38,859 nt of DNA, taken from contig CACXDC010000192.1 in assembly GCA_902766365.1 (NCBI GenBank), positions 1 to 38,859 on the forward strand, in the 5' to 3' direction. The translations under genes and the position numbers were made by a program. Source of the DNA: an uncultured Lachnospiraceae bacterium (GTDB lineage Bacteria > Bacillota > Clostridia > Lachnospirales > Lachnospiraceae). This document shows, in pieces, positions 12,893-22,030 of this stretch (positions are counted from its first letter, which is position 1; each line of letters starts with the position of its first letter). Under the pieces are notes generated by a model, which ran no database searches, was not told where the DNA came from, and was given only the letters and a program-made list of their open reading frames with translations.

Positions 12893-15139
12893 TCAATACG
12901 TATTTACCGGGTCAAAATCAAACTGCACAAACGCACTGTTTCCCGGCAGATTTTTTCTGTAGGTTTCTGTCAGATCCTTATAGAGCTGCAGTTTCTGATA
13001 ATCCTTTTCCTTACAGTATATCACAAAACGATAAGTATCATTTATTTTGGAAACGGCAGCTTTGGACGGGCCGATGATGGTTCCTTCCCGGCTGCCCTTT
13101 TCCTCCTGATAGCTTCTGAGTATCCTTCCTGTTTCCTCTGCTGCCTCAAGGGCCTGCCTTTCTTCCTTTGAGGTAAACAGGATCGCCAGCAGATGCTCTG
13201 CGGGCGGATATCCCATAAGCTCACGGTATCCCATTTCTTCTTCATAAAAGGCTTCATAATCCTGGGTTGCCGCAAGCGTAATGCTGTAATGATCCGGCCG
13301 GTAAGTCTGGATCACGACTTCTCCCTCTCTTACGCCTCTTCCTGCTCTTCCTGCTGCCTGGGTCAGAAGCTGGAAGGTTCTCTCCCCGCAGTGATAATCA
13401 CTGTCATTCAGGGAAAGGTCTGCCGCCAGTACACCCATTAACGTCACCTGAGGGAAATCATGGCCTTTCACGATCATCTGGGTTCCAAGCAGGATATCCG
13501 CCTCCCCTTCGGCAAAGGAAGAAAGGATCTCCTCATAGCTTCCTTTTCTGCGGGTCGTATCTGCATCCATACGGAGCACTCTGGCTCCTGGGAATTTCTT
13601 TCTGATCTGATCCTCGATCTGCTGTGTTCCCGCCTTAAAGCCAAGAATATAGGGTGATCCACAGGACGGGCACTTCTTTGGCTCCTGTATTTCATAACCG
13701 CAGTAATGACACATTAATTTCCCGCCCCTGTGCTCAGAAAGAGATACATCACAGTGGGGACATTTCATCACAAGTCCACAGGACCTGCAGGACACAAAGC
13801 CTGCATAGCCTCTCCTGTTCAGAAACAGCATGATCTGTTCCTTTCTGGAAAGTCTGTCCTCTATCAGCTCCTGCAGCTTTCTGCTGAAAATGGAACGGTT
13901 GCCCTCCCTCAGCTCTTTTCTGAGATCCACAACCGAAACATCTGCCAGTCTGCCGCCTGTCAGTCTCCTTGTCAGGGTAAAGAGCTCATATTCTCCCTTT
14001 TTCGCCCTGCTGTAGGCTTCCAGGGAAGGCGTGGCAGAACCAAGCACAAGACTGGCTCCCTTAAGAGAAGCAAGGTACTCTGCGGTTTCCCTTGCATGAT
14101 ATCTTGGCATGGTCTCACTTTTATAGCTTGGCTCGTGTTCCTCATCGATCACGATCATGCCAAGCTTTTCAAAAGGTACAAACAGGGCCGATCTTGGTCC
14201 TATGATCACATCAATCTCACCTTTTCTTGCCCGCTCGCACTGGTCGTACTTCTCGCCCTCGGAAAGGCTGGAATTTAAGACCGATACCCGGTCTCCAAAC
14301 CGTTTGTAAAAACGAAGCAGTGTCTGATAGGTCAGGGCGATCTCGGGGATCAGCATGATACACTGTCTGCCTCTTTTTACCGTTTCCTCTATGAGGGAAA
14401 GATATACCTCTGTCTTACCGCTTCCGGTAATGCCATGGATCAGATAGGTTTTGCAGATCCCTGCATCCCTGTCTGAGATCACGGTATCTACGATCGCCTG
14501 CTGCTCACTGCTGAGCTTCTTTTCTTCTCTGCCGCCTGCTTCCAGCCGTACGGGATTACGATAATAATTTTCTGTCTCTACTGTGATCGCCTGCTGTGAG
14601 ATCAGGCTCTTTATGGTTGATGGTGCTATATGGAGCTTTCCCATCACCAGTTCATAGGGAAGCTGCTGCTCTTCTGTCAGCTCTGCAAGAAGCCTTGCCT
14701 TTCCCGTCTGGTGCTTCCTGATGCTCTCTGCAAGAAGTGACCGGATCTCTTCTCCGGTCATCTTCCTTACGATCGTTTTCTTCTCTTTCGCCCTGACTTC
14801 CCTTTTTACGGGAAGCACCGTTTTCAGGGCTGCGATCATGGTGGATCCGTAGGTTTCCTTCAGAAAGGCTGCAAGCTTCAGTGCATCCTCTGACGGAGAG
14901 ACCTTCTGCTTTGAAAGACTGTAGATCTCTTTCATCTTTTCTTCGTCAAACTCTGCCTGATCTGTGATCTCCACCACATAACCGGCTGTAAGGCGGTTTC
15001 CCTTTCCAAAGGGCACCATCACACTGGTTCCGACAAATACCGTATCCCTTAAGGCTTCCGGTATTTTATATTGAAAAGTCCGGTCTACCTTTTCATGGGA
15101 AATGTCAATAATGACATCTGCATATTTCTTTTCCTTCAT
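12893..15139 (-). CDS. priA: Primosomal replication restart helicase PriA
   Basis: A 748-residue superfamily 2 helicase that reloads the replisome at stalled forks. An N-terminal DNA-binding domain (about 1-105) and a winged-helix region precede Walker A GITGSGKTEVYL near residue 237. The DEEH box follows in VIDEEHEPSYK near 332. The helicase core is interrupted by the zinc-binding cysteine cluster (CRSCG...CPHC...CHYCG...CPSCG, about 452-495), typical of PriA. The C-terminal helicase motif TQMIVKGHDFP is intact. It lies 18 bases after murE, with GGGAG close to the ATG. The call is secure. Confidence 0.97.
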   Translation of the reverse strand: MKEKKYADVIIDISHEKVDRTFQYKIPEALRDTVFVGTSVMVPFGKGNRLTAGYVVEITDQAEFDEEKMKEIYSLSKQKVSPSEDALKLAAFLKETYGSTMIAALKTVLPVKREVRAKEKKTIVRKMTGEEIRSLLAESIRKHQTGKARLLAELTEEQQLPYELVMGKLHIAPSTIKSLISQQAITVETENYYRNPVRLEAGGREEKKLSSEQQAIVDTVISDRDAGICKTYLIHGITGSGKTEVYLSLIEETVKRGRQCIMLIPEIALTYQTLLRFYKRFGDRVSVLNSSLSEGEKYDQCERARKGEIDVIIGPRSALFVPFEKLGMIVIDEEHEPSYKSETMPRYHARETAEYLASLKGASLVLGSATPSLEAYSRAKKGEYELFTLTRRLTGGRLADVSVVDLRKELREGNRSIFSRKLQELIEDRLSRKEQIMLFLNRRGYAGFVSCRSCGLVMKCPHCDVSLSEHRGGKLMCHYCGYEIQEPKKCPSCGSPYILGFKAGTQQIEDQIRKKFPGARVLRMDADTTRRKGSYEEILSSFAEGEADILLGTQMIVKGHDFPQVTLMGVLAADLSLNDSDYHCGERTFQLLTQAAGRAGRGVREGEVVIQTYRPDHYSITLAATQDYEAFYEEEMGYRELMGYPPAEHLLAILFTSKEERQALEAAEETGRILRSYQEEKGSREGTIIGPSKAAVSKINDTYRFVIYCKEKDYQKLQLYKDLTETYRKNLPGNSAFVQFDFDPVNTY

Positions 15140-15157
15140 GCCATTCTCCCGGAAAGG

Positions 15158-16648
15158 TCAGTTTCTGCCTGCCCTCTCCTGTAAGATCTCTGCGATCAGG
15201 ACTCTTTCATCCATCGGATACTTGACCCCTTTGATCTCCTGATAATCCTCATGTCCCTTTCCGGCAAGAACGATGATATCTCCCGGCTGTCCATGGTCGA
15301 TCGCATAGGCGATCGCTTCCTTCCGGTCGCAGATCTCAATATATTTACCATCTGTCCTGTCAATTCCCGTCTTAATATCAGCCATGATGTCAAGCGGCTC
15401 TTCAAATCTTGGATTATCAGAGGTAATGATCGTCAGATCCGCCAGCTTTCCACTGACTTCTCCCATCTCATAACGACGGAGTTTGGACCTGTTGCCGCCG
15501 CAGCCAAATACACAGACAAGCCTTGCAGGATGATATTCCTTTAAAGTGGAAAGGAGGCTGTTCAGGCTCATGGCATTGTGTGCATAATCAATGAGCAGTG
15601 TAAATTTGTCAGAAACCGGTACCATCTCGATCCTGCCCTTTACGTGGGCCTTCAGAAGTGCTTCTTTGATCTTCGGGATCTCCACCTTGAAATGTCTGCA
15701 GACAGCAATCGCTGTCAGTGCATTATATACGCTGAATCTGCCGGGTGTCGGTACTTCCACTTCAAAGTCCATCTTGCCCTTTACATGGAAATCAACGCCA
15801 AGCTCTCCCGGCTTGTCAATGAGCTTCAGATCCTCTGCATAAAGATCTGCTGTTTTATCAAAACCATAGGTTTCCAGATCACAGGTGTGTCCCTTCAGTA
15901 CTGCTTCCATATGTTCGTCATCCTTATTGACGATCCCATGACGGCACTGCTTGAACAGCAGTCCTTTGCATGCCTGATATTCTTCAAAGCTTGCGTGCTC
16001 GTTTGGTCCGATATGATCCGGCTCCAGGTTGGTAAAAATACCTACTTCAAAGATGAACCCCTGGGTTCTGTGGAGCTTGAGTCCCTGGGAAGCCACTTCC
16101 ATGACCACGATCTCTATGCCTGCATCCAGCATCCTGCGGAAGGTTTCCTGCAGCACAAAGGATTCCGGTGTGGTATTCTTGGACGGGATATGGGTATCCC
16201 CTATGATCGTTTCGATCGTGCCGATCAGGCCTACTTTGTATCCTGCACTCTCCAGAATGGATTTGATCAGGTAAGTACTTGTCGTCTTGCCCTTGGTTCC
16301 CGTGATGCCGATGACCTTCAGCTGATCTGCCGGGTGTCCGAAATATGCTGCGGCAATAAATGCCATGGCATACCGGGTATCCTCCACCCTGATCACAGTC
16401 ACGTCACTGTCTTCCGGTATCTCCACATCTTTCTGCACTACCAGCGCAGAAACACCCTTTTCAAGAGCCTCCGGTATATAACTGTGGCCGTCCACATTGT
16501 ATCCGCAGATGCAGATGAACAGACACCCTTCTTTTATCTTTCTGGAATCGTATACAACTTCATTTACACATTTGTCCACACTGCCCCTGACACACTCATA
16601 AGACAGTCCTGCCAGCAGGTCCTTACAACAATACTCTTTTTCCGTCAT
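15158..16648 (-). CDS. murE: UDP-MurNAc-tripeptide synthetase (MurE, DAP-type)
   Basis: A 496-residue Mur ligase adding the third stem-peptide residue to UDP-MurNAc-L-Ala-D-Glu in the cytoplasm. The central ATPase domain has GITGTKGKTTSTY near residue 108. The usual Asn of the GTNGKTT loop is Lys here. The substrate motif is DNPR, in TSDNPRFEEP near residue 411, which in characterised enzymes selects meso-diaminopimelate over lysine. A carbamylated-lysine region and C-terminal GKGHEDYQ are present. Two upstream ATGs are possible, but AAGGAG sits about eight bases before 16648, so that start is preferred. It heads the operon, with an extended -10 promoter about 40 bases upstream. The Lys variant suggests a clade distinct from classical MurE. 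Confidence 0.92.
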   Translation of the reverse strand: MTEKEYCCKDLLAGLSYECVRGSVDKCVNEVVYDSRKIKEGCLFICICGYNVDGHSYIPEALEKGVSALVVQKDVEIPEDSDVTVIRVEDTRYAMAFIAAAYFGHPADQLKVIGITGTKGKTTSTYLIKSILESAGYKVGLIGTIETIIGDTHIPSKNTTPESFVLQETFRRMLDAGIEIVVMEVASQGLKLHRTQGFIFEVGIFTNLEPDHIGPNEHASFEEYQACKGLLFKQCRHGIVNKDDEHMEAVLKGHTCDLETYGFDKTADLYAEDLKLIDKPGELGVDFHVKGKMDFEVEVPTPGRFSVYNALTAIAVCRHFKVEIPKIKEALLKAHVKGRIEMVPVSDKFTLLIDYAHNAMSLNSLLSTLKEYHPARLVCVFGCGGNRSKLRRYEMGEVSGKLADLTIITSDNPRFEEPLDIMADIKTGIDRTDGKYIEICDRKEAIAYAIDHGQPGDIIVLAGKGHEDYQEIKGVKYPMDERVLIAEILQERAGRN

Positions 16649-16684
16649 TTTCATTCTCCTTTTTTTGCCAGCTATCCTTATAAT

Positions 16685-16713
16685 AAAATAGCATGACTGC
16701 CATGTTTTTTCAA
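16685..16713 (-). promoter_or_regulatory. murE: Promoter of the murE-priA-...-rsgA operon
   Basis: On the minus strand TTGAAA (16708-16713) is followed after 17 bases by TATTTT (16685-16690). A TG one base upstream makes an extended -10. The predicted leader is about 30 bases. No other promoter of this quality was seen down to rsgA, so the ten genes are probably one transcript. Confidence 0.6.
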
Positions 16714-16800
16714 CTGCATGGTTCTTTTCTGACACCCTGCGGCCTTATCCCGGGAAATGTGTGTGAATAAAATAAGATCAACTTAACTGAAAATCCAGGC

Positions 16801-16837
16801 AAAGCAAAACCCCCGGGGGATACCGGGGGTTTGCTTT
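16801..16837 (-). terminator. Strong GC-rich terminator after the PfkB kinase gene
   Basis: AAACCCCCGG (16807-16816) pairs with CCGGGGGTTT (16823-16832) around a 6-base loop. The stem continues through AAAGC/GCTTT with one bulged base. T-containing tails exist on both strands, but the only gene pointing into it is the kinase at 16945. Confidence 0.8.
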
Positions 16838-16851
16838 TCTTATGAGGGGGG

Positions 16852-16892
16852 AGATAGTGAGTTGTTCAACTATCTTGGTTCTTATAATAACC
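16852..16892. other. Two adjacent dyads between kinase gene and terminator
   Basis: AGATAGT (16852-16858) pairs with ACTATCT (16869-16875). Immediately after, GGTTCTTA-TAATAACC (16877-16892) is a 16-base dyad with one mismatched pair that spans a TATAAT-like word. A GAGGGGGGAG purine block precedes them on the plus strand. Nothing coding is evident. A regulator site or a structured 3' leader are both possible. Confidence 0.4.
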
Positions 16893-16944
16893 GGTAAATG
16901 TGTACAAATTGTGACTACTTCCTAATAAAAGTATAAAATCAAAA

Positions 16945-17883
16945 TTAAGAAAAAATAAATAGGTTCTCCACTGTCACCTTCTGCATCAGTTCTTCCGCCA
17001 GTTCCTTTGAAAATACACCATTCTCCGCTGTAGTGGCATTCGCTGCCGAAATCGCTGCCGCTTTCACAAGTGATGTCTGTGCATCTTCTCCTGCAAGAAC
17101 GGACATGGCAAGGGATGCCACTGCAGTATCACCACAGCCTACTGTATTGACTGCTTTGATCTTTGGCGGTTTTGCTGCGATTCTTTCTGTTTCTGATATA
17201 TAAAGAAGTCCTTTTTCTCCCATGGATACGACCACGCTGTGGACACCCTCCCTGCAGAGCATAAGCGCAGCTTCTGTGATCTCTTCCCTGCTTCTTAAGC
17301 TTCTGCCTGTAAGATATTCCAGTTCCTTCGTGTTTGGCTTGATCAGAAAGGGCTTTCCCTTGATCCCTTCCCGCAGGCTTTCCCTGCTGGTATCGAGGAT
17401 CACTTTTTTCCCAAGGGCAGATGCCTTTTCGATGAGTTCCCTGTATATATCCGGGCTGATGCCAAGAGGCACGCTTCCGCTCATTACCACAAGCTCCGTA
17501 TCTGCAAGGGCTCCCTCATAGTCTTTCCGGAATCTTGACAGCTCCGCCTCTGTGATCACCGGGCCAGGCTCCAGGATTTCTGTCACATAGCCATCCTCCG
17601 TAACCAGGTTTGTATTGGTCCTGGTGCTTTCTGAAATCTGCGTAAAAGCACATACCGCTGGGAACTGTCTGACTTCATTTTCAATAAAAGTGCCTGTATG
17701 TCCTCCAAGAAATCCCATGGCTCTGACCGGAAGTCCATAACCGGTAAGCACTCTTGTGACGTTGATGCCCTTTCCTCCCGGAAGATTCCTGACCCTGTCC
17801 ATACGGTTGACCTGTCCGGGACACATCCGTTCCCCGAAGCAGGTTTTATCCACAGCCGGATTCAGTGTTATTGTTGTGATCAT
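16945..17883 (-). CDS. PfkB-family sugar kinase, probable 1-phosphofructokinase
   Basis: A 312-residue PfkB kinase of the 1-phosphofructokinase/tagatose-6-phosphate kinase (FruK/LacC) subgroup. NPAVDKT at the N-terminus and the NLPGGKGINVTRVL loop near residue 33 bind the sugar phosphate. The C-terminal AVNTVGCGDTAVA near residue 245 holds the catalytic Asp of the GxGD motif. FruK phosphorylates fructose-1-phosphate to fructose-1,6-bisphosphate. There is no fructose PTS or DeoR-type regulator next to it here, so the substrate is uncertain and no symbol is given. It lies 11 bases after recJ, with an excellent GGAGGG ribosome binding site, and ends before a strong terminator. It is the last gene of the scfA-to-kinase run. 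Confidence 0.88.
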   Translation of the reverse strand: MITTITLNPAVDKTCFGERMCPGQVNRMDRVRNLPGGKGINVTRVLTGYGLPVRAMGFLGGHTGTFIENEVRQFPAVCAFTQISESTRTNTNLVTEDGYVTEILEPGPVITEAELSRFRKDYEGALADTELVVMSGSVPLGISPDIYRELIEKASALGKKVILDTSRESLREGIKGKPFLIKPNTKELEYLTGRSLRSREEITEAALMLCREGVHSVVVSMGEKGLLYISETERIAAKPPKIKAVNTVGCGDTAVASLAMSVLAGEDAQTSLVKAAAISAANATTAENGVFSKELAEELMQKVTVENLFIFS

Positions 17884-17894
17884 ATCATTCCCTC

Positions 17895-19673
17895 CTAACA
17901 GTAATACTGCATGATGATCTGGATGCTCTCCCGTCCCATATACCGGTTGATCTCCGGGTAATAGACCATACTGATCGTGAGCCCGTCAAAGCTCCTGCCG
18001 CCACTGTACAGCGCATCTTTTTCATGCTCTCCATACTTTTCACTGAGAAACCCGTTCAGTTTCCCGGTATCTCCAAAATAGATCATGTCATATCCATTGC
18101 CGCTTTCATCCGCAATTCTGAATTTTCCTACATTTCTGTTCTTACCAAGGATCTTTCCAGATAAAAGGCGCACATTTTTCTGCGCAAATACAGGCTTTGG
18201 ATTTCCTACCCCAAAGGGTTCCAGAAGTGATAATTCCTTTACAAAATGATTATCGGCATAAGACAGTGGCATCGGAACATCTATATGTACAACTTCTCTG
18301 AAATCTTCCTCTGTCAGCGTGGAATTTTCATTCAGCCTTTTCCGGAGTTCATTTAAGTCATCTTCATTTGCCAGAGAAAATCCGGCTGCCATCTTATGTC
18401 CGCCAAATTTGGTAAACAGTTCCCGGCATTTTGACAGCTCCTCATACATGGAATAGGCTTCTATGGAGCGTCCGCTTCCCTTGATCCCTTCCTCTGCCCT
18501 GGTCGCAACCAGTACGGGCTTATGATATTTCTCCTTCAGTCTTCCCGCTATGATCCCTGCGATACTTTCATGGCAGTCAGGCAGATATACCACAAGGACA
18601 GAATCCTGCTTCTCTCCTTCTGCCTCCAGCATGTGCACTGCCTCACTGACGCCGTCCTCTGTCATCTGCTTACGACTGTCATTCAGGCTCTTCAGGTCAT
18701 AGGCTTCTGTTACAGCCTTCTGGAAATCCGTTTCCTCAAACAGCCGGAGAGCCCTGTCAGCACTGTCCAGTCTTCCCGTGGCATTCAGGCAGGGACCAAG
18801 GATAAAGCCGGCGTGGTAGGGTGACAAATCCTTATCCATCAGGTCATTGACCTGCAAAAGAGCCAGAAGCCCCGGATTCTCTGTCTCCTTCATCTGCTGC
18901 ATGCCATACTTGACGATAATGCGGTTCTCATCCCGAAGCTCCATTACATCACAGACCGTTGCCAGTGCTGCGAAAGGAAGCAGTTCTTTCTGCAGGGACT
19001 TTTTCTTTGCTTCTTCTCCTGCTTCTTCACAGAGGGCTTCTATCAGCTTGTAAGCAATAAGGGCACCGCAGATCCCCTTGAAATGGCTGGTATCAGCACT
19101 CTGCTTGGGATCCACCACTACATCTGCCGGTGGCAGATGATATTCCTTTTCCCCGTTCTCTTCTGTATAAGGTACCTCATGGTGGTCTGTCACGATCACG
19201 GTCATGCCATAGTCTCTGGCAAGGCTGATCTCATCAAAGGCCGCAATACCATTGTCGCAGGTCAGGATCGTATCCACTTCATCCTCTCTGGCATTTTCAA
19301 TCAGGCTGATATTTAACCCATAGCCATCCCGGATCCGGTGTGGGATCACACGGTCCACATTGCCGGAAAGTGCCTGGATCCCACGGCACAGGATATAGGT
19401 GCTGCAGATCCCGTCCACATCATAATCACCGATCACACGGATCCTTTTTCCTGCCCGGATCTTCAAAAGCAGCAGCCCTGCTGCTTCCTTCATCTGATAC
19501 AGTTCAAAAGGGGAAGGCCTGTCTGCCAGTGTCCCCCTAAGGAACAGCCGGATCTCCTCATCCTCTGTCAGATCCCGGTTTCTCATGATCCTGGCAAGTA
19601 CAGGCGTGATCCCATATTCCTGTGCGATTGCATTAAAGTCAGCCTTCTTGGCTGCCACCATCCATTTTTCCAC
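17895..19673 (-). CDS. recJ: Single-stranded-DNA-specific exonuclease RecJ
   Basis: A 592-residue DHH/DHHA1 phosphoesterase degrading single-stranded DNA 5'-3' in recombination and mismatch repair. The metal-binding motifs are in order: IGDYDVDGICS near residue 77, LTCDNGIA near 130 and VIVTDHHE near 152. VVDPKQ and the DHHA1 GSGRS box near 397 follow, then a C-terminal OB fold. The frame is open further upstream, but GGAG seven bases before the GTG at 19673 marks the start. A hairpin lies in the gap to secDF. RecJ commonly follows secDF in Clostridia. The call is secure. Confidence 0.95.
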   Translation of the reverse strand: MEKWMVAAKKADFNAIAQEYGITPVLARIMRNRDLTEDEEIRLFLRGTLADRPSPFELYQMKEAAGLLLLKIRAGKRIRVIGDYDVDGICSTYILCRGIQALSGNVDRVIPHRIRDGYGLNISLIENAREDEVDTILTCDNGIAAFDEISLARDYGMTVIVTDHHEVPYTEENGEKEYHLPPADVVVDPKQSADTSHFKGICGALIAYKLIEALCEEAGEEAKKKSLQKELLPFAALATVCDVMELRDENRIIVKYGMQQMKETENPGLLALLQVNDLMDKDLSPYHAGFILGPCLNATGRLDSADRALRLFEETDFQKAVTEAYDLKSLNDSRKQMTEDGVSEAVHMLEAEGEKQDSVLVVYLPDCHESIAGIIAGRLKEKYHKPVLVATRAEEGIKGSGRSIEAYSMYEELSKCRELFTKFGGHKMAAGFSLANEDDLNELRKRLNENSTLTEEDFREVVHIDVPMPLSYADNHFVKELSLLEPFGVGNPKPVFAQKNVRLLSGKILGKNRNVGKFRIADESGNGYDMIYFGDTGKLNGFLSEKYGEHEKDALYSGGRSFDGLTISMVYYPEINRYMGRESIQIIMQYYC

Positions 19674-19715
19674 GTTTTCTCCTTCTTCTTTCCACAGGTT
19701 TTTCCTGTAGAAAGG

Positions 19716-19758
19716 AAAAGGCAGGGACATCCTGTTCTTCAGAACATCCTTGCCTTTT
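19716..19758 (-). terminator. Hairpin in the secDF-recJ gap, partial terminator
   Basis: AAAAGGCA (19716-19723) pairs with TGCCTTTT (19751-19758). Inside, TGTTCT (19733-19738) pairs with AGAACA (19741-19746) across two bases. The U-rich arm gives a terminator-like end on the minus strand. It sits between secDF and recJ, so it probably reduces recJ and kinase expression without ending the operon completely. Confidence 0.55.
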
Positions 19759-19778
19759 CAGATTCATTTCTGTTTTCT

Positions 19779-22028
19779 TTATTTATTCTTCTTAGCGAAG
19801 CACTTTCTCAGTACTAACCACAGGGAACCTGCAATACATACAGATGAATAAGCACCGCAGAGGATACCTACCATCAGAGGCAGAGCGAATTCCTTTACAC
19901 TTGTCACACCAAAGATGTAAAGCATGGCAACCATGATGAAGGTTGTCAGGGAAGTAAAGATACTTCTTGACAGGGTCTGTGTGATACTGGTATCTACGAT
20001 TGGCTCAAGACCATCCTTCTGGCTCATGCTTCTCATATTTTCACGGACACGGTCGAAGATAACGATGGTCGCATTGATGGAATAACCTACGATCGTCAGC
20101 ATGCAGGCAATGAATGTAGTACCTACAGATACCTTTGCGATTGCATAGAAGGTCAGTACGACCAGTACGTCATGGAGCAGGCAGAGTACGGAGCTTGCAC
20201 CAAAGCGTACATCCTTGAAACGCAGCCATACATAGATCAGCATGAATACAGCTGCTACCAGAACAGCTACGATGGATTCCTGTTTCATTTCATTACTGAT
20301 AGTGGAACTGATCGTTTCTGCTGTGATCTTCTCTCCGTCAACCTGGAAATTATCTACCATGGCATCCTTGAAAGTCTCACGCTCTTCCTGTGTCAGGGAT
20401 CTTGTCTTGAAGATAACCTCGTTGGTACCGTCGATCTTCTGTGTCTGTACATTGCCGTCACCGGTAATATCCTCGATCAGTGGAACTACCTTGGAATCAA
20501 TATCTGCAAGGCTCAGATCCTCATTGAAGGTAACGCTTGTGGAAGTACCGCCGACAAACTCAAGGCTGTAATTCAGCGGGTTGCCTGTCTGTGCCTTATT
20601 CACACCCATAAAGATGAAGCCTGCTATGATCACAGCAAGGGAAGCAGTGAAGAAAATCGCTTTCTTCTTTGTGAACTGAACTGCTTTCCTCTCTTTTGCC
20701 TTACCATACAGCTTCGGATTTGTAAGTCCAAGGGCAAAGAACGCTTTCATGATCAGCTTGGTCACTACCATAGCTGTAAACATGGATAATACAATACCAA
20801 GTGCCAGTGTGTAGGCAAATCCCTTAACGGTACCGGAGCCCATCACTGCCAGCACTGCTGCTGCGATCAGTGTGGTGATATTTCCATCGATAATAGCAGA
20901 CTGTGCTTTCTTGAATCCGATGTCAATGGCTGTCTTTACCGTTCTGCCTGCTGCCAGTTCCTCACGGATCCGGGCGAAGATGATAACATTGGCATCTACC
21001 GCCATACCTACGGAAAGGATGATACCTGCAATACCGGGCAGTGTCAGTGTAATGTCAAAACCATTCAGAAGAATGATGATCATCTCTACATAAAGGCTCA
21101 GTGCCAGGCTGGCTGCCACACCGGAAATATAATAAACAGCGATCATAAATACAACAATGATAGCAAATCCGATCAGACCCGCCTTGATACTGGTAGCGAT
21201 TGCCTCCCCACCAAGCTGTGCACCTACTACCTTGGAATGGAGTTCTTCCAGTTCAACCTTCAGACCACCGATACGGATGGTGGACGCAAGCTGTTCTGCA
21301 CTTTCATAATCAAAGTTACCACTGATCTGTGCTTTACCATCTGTCAGAGCTGCCTGTACCCTGGGAGCACTGATGATCTGTCCGTCATAATAGATACCAA
21401 GGGTTTCCCCCTTCTGATATGCTCTTGTAGTCGCATCTGCAAACTTTTTGGTTCCTTCTGTTGTCATGGTAAGATCAACAACTACTTCAGAATTATTCAT
21501 ATTGTCTGTAGCGGTTGCTGCCTGGGCATCCTTGACATCGGTACCGGAAAGAGGTGCACTGCCCTCTGCCACGATGGTATCAATATCCTTCATCAGCATA
21601 TAAACCACATTGCCGTTTGCATCCATGGTTGCCTGATAGTTGGCATTACCATCTTCATCTGTTTCATAGATGAAATACAGGGAGCCCGGCTTACCCAGCT
21701 CAGCAAGAATGGCATTGGCATCTGTTACACCGGGGATCTCGATATTGATCCTGTCATCCCCTTCCTGATATACAACTGCCTCTGTACTATAGTTTTCCAC
21801 ACGCTTCTGCAGCTTGTAGATCGTATCTGACATATCCTCACTGCTTGGCTTTTCCTCACCTACTGCCTGATAGGTGATACTTACACCGCCTGCCAGGTCA
21901 AGACCAAGCTTAATGTCTGATGCAGAACCGAATCTGTCTGTTCCGATCCCCTCTGTTGCTGTGTATCCGAGGCCGCCAAGGAGCAGCACCAGAACGATCA
22001 GCACAATGATTGCTCTACTCTTCTTCAT
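19779..22028 (-). CDS. secDF: Fused protein-export membrane protein SecDF
   Basis: A 749-residue fusion of SecD and SecF, the proton-driven partners of the SecYEG translocon. The SecD part starts with a helix (about 4-24). It has LGLDLAGGVS near residue 40, a large periplasmic-type domain, and a five-helix bundle between about 280 and 440. The SecF part begins near 460, with LEFVGGTSTS near 497 and a second five-helix bundle to the end. Most bacteria encode the two separately; fusions occur in many Firmicutes. An earlier in-frame start exists, but GGAG seven bases before the ATG at 22028 decides the start. It follows scfB by only two bases. Confidence 0.96.
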   Translation of the reverse strand: MKKSRAIIVLIVLVLLLGGLGYTATEGIGTDRFGSASDIKLGLDLAGGVSITYQAVGEEKPSSEDMSDTIYKLQKRVENYSTEAVVYQEGDDRINIEIPGVTDANAILAELGKPGSLYFIYETDEDGNANYQATMDANGNVVYMLMKDIDTIVAEGSAPLSGTDVKDAQAATATDNMNNSEVVVDLTMTTEGTKKFADATTRAYQKGETLGIYYDGQIISAPRVQAALTDGKAQISGNFDYESAEQLASTIRIGGLKVELEELHSKVVGAQLGGEAIATSIKAGLIGFAIIVVFMIAVYYISGVAASLALSLYVEMIIILLNGFDITLTLPGIAGIILSVGMAVDANVIIFARIREELAAGRTVKTAIDIGFKKAQSAIIDGNITTLIAAAVLAVMGSGTVKGFAYTLALGIVLSMFTAMVVTKLIMKAFFALGLTNPKLYGKAKERKAVQFTKKKAIFFTASLAVIIAGFIFMGVNKAQTGNPLNYSLEFVGGTSTSVTFNEDLSLADIDSKVVPLIEDITGDGNVQTQKIDGTNEVIFKTRSLTQEERETFKDAMVDNFQVDGEKITAETISSTISNEMKQESIVAVLVAAVFMLIYVWLRFKDVRFGASSVLCLLHDVLVVLTFYAIAKVSVGTTFIACMLTIVGYSINATIVIFDRVRENMRSMSQKDGLEPIVDTSITQTLSRSIFTSLTTFIMVAMLYIFGVTSVKEFALPLMVGILCGAYSSVCIAGSLWLVLRKCFAKKNK

Positions 22029-22030
22029 TT

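Noticed and set aside
15578-16696. Long open frame of about 370 codons on the plus strand opposite murE.
   Set aside because: It has no family signature or ribosome binding site and mirrors the codon structure of murE, so it is a shadow frame.
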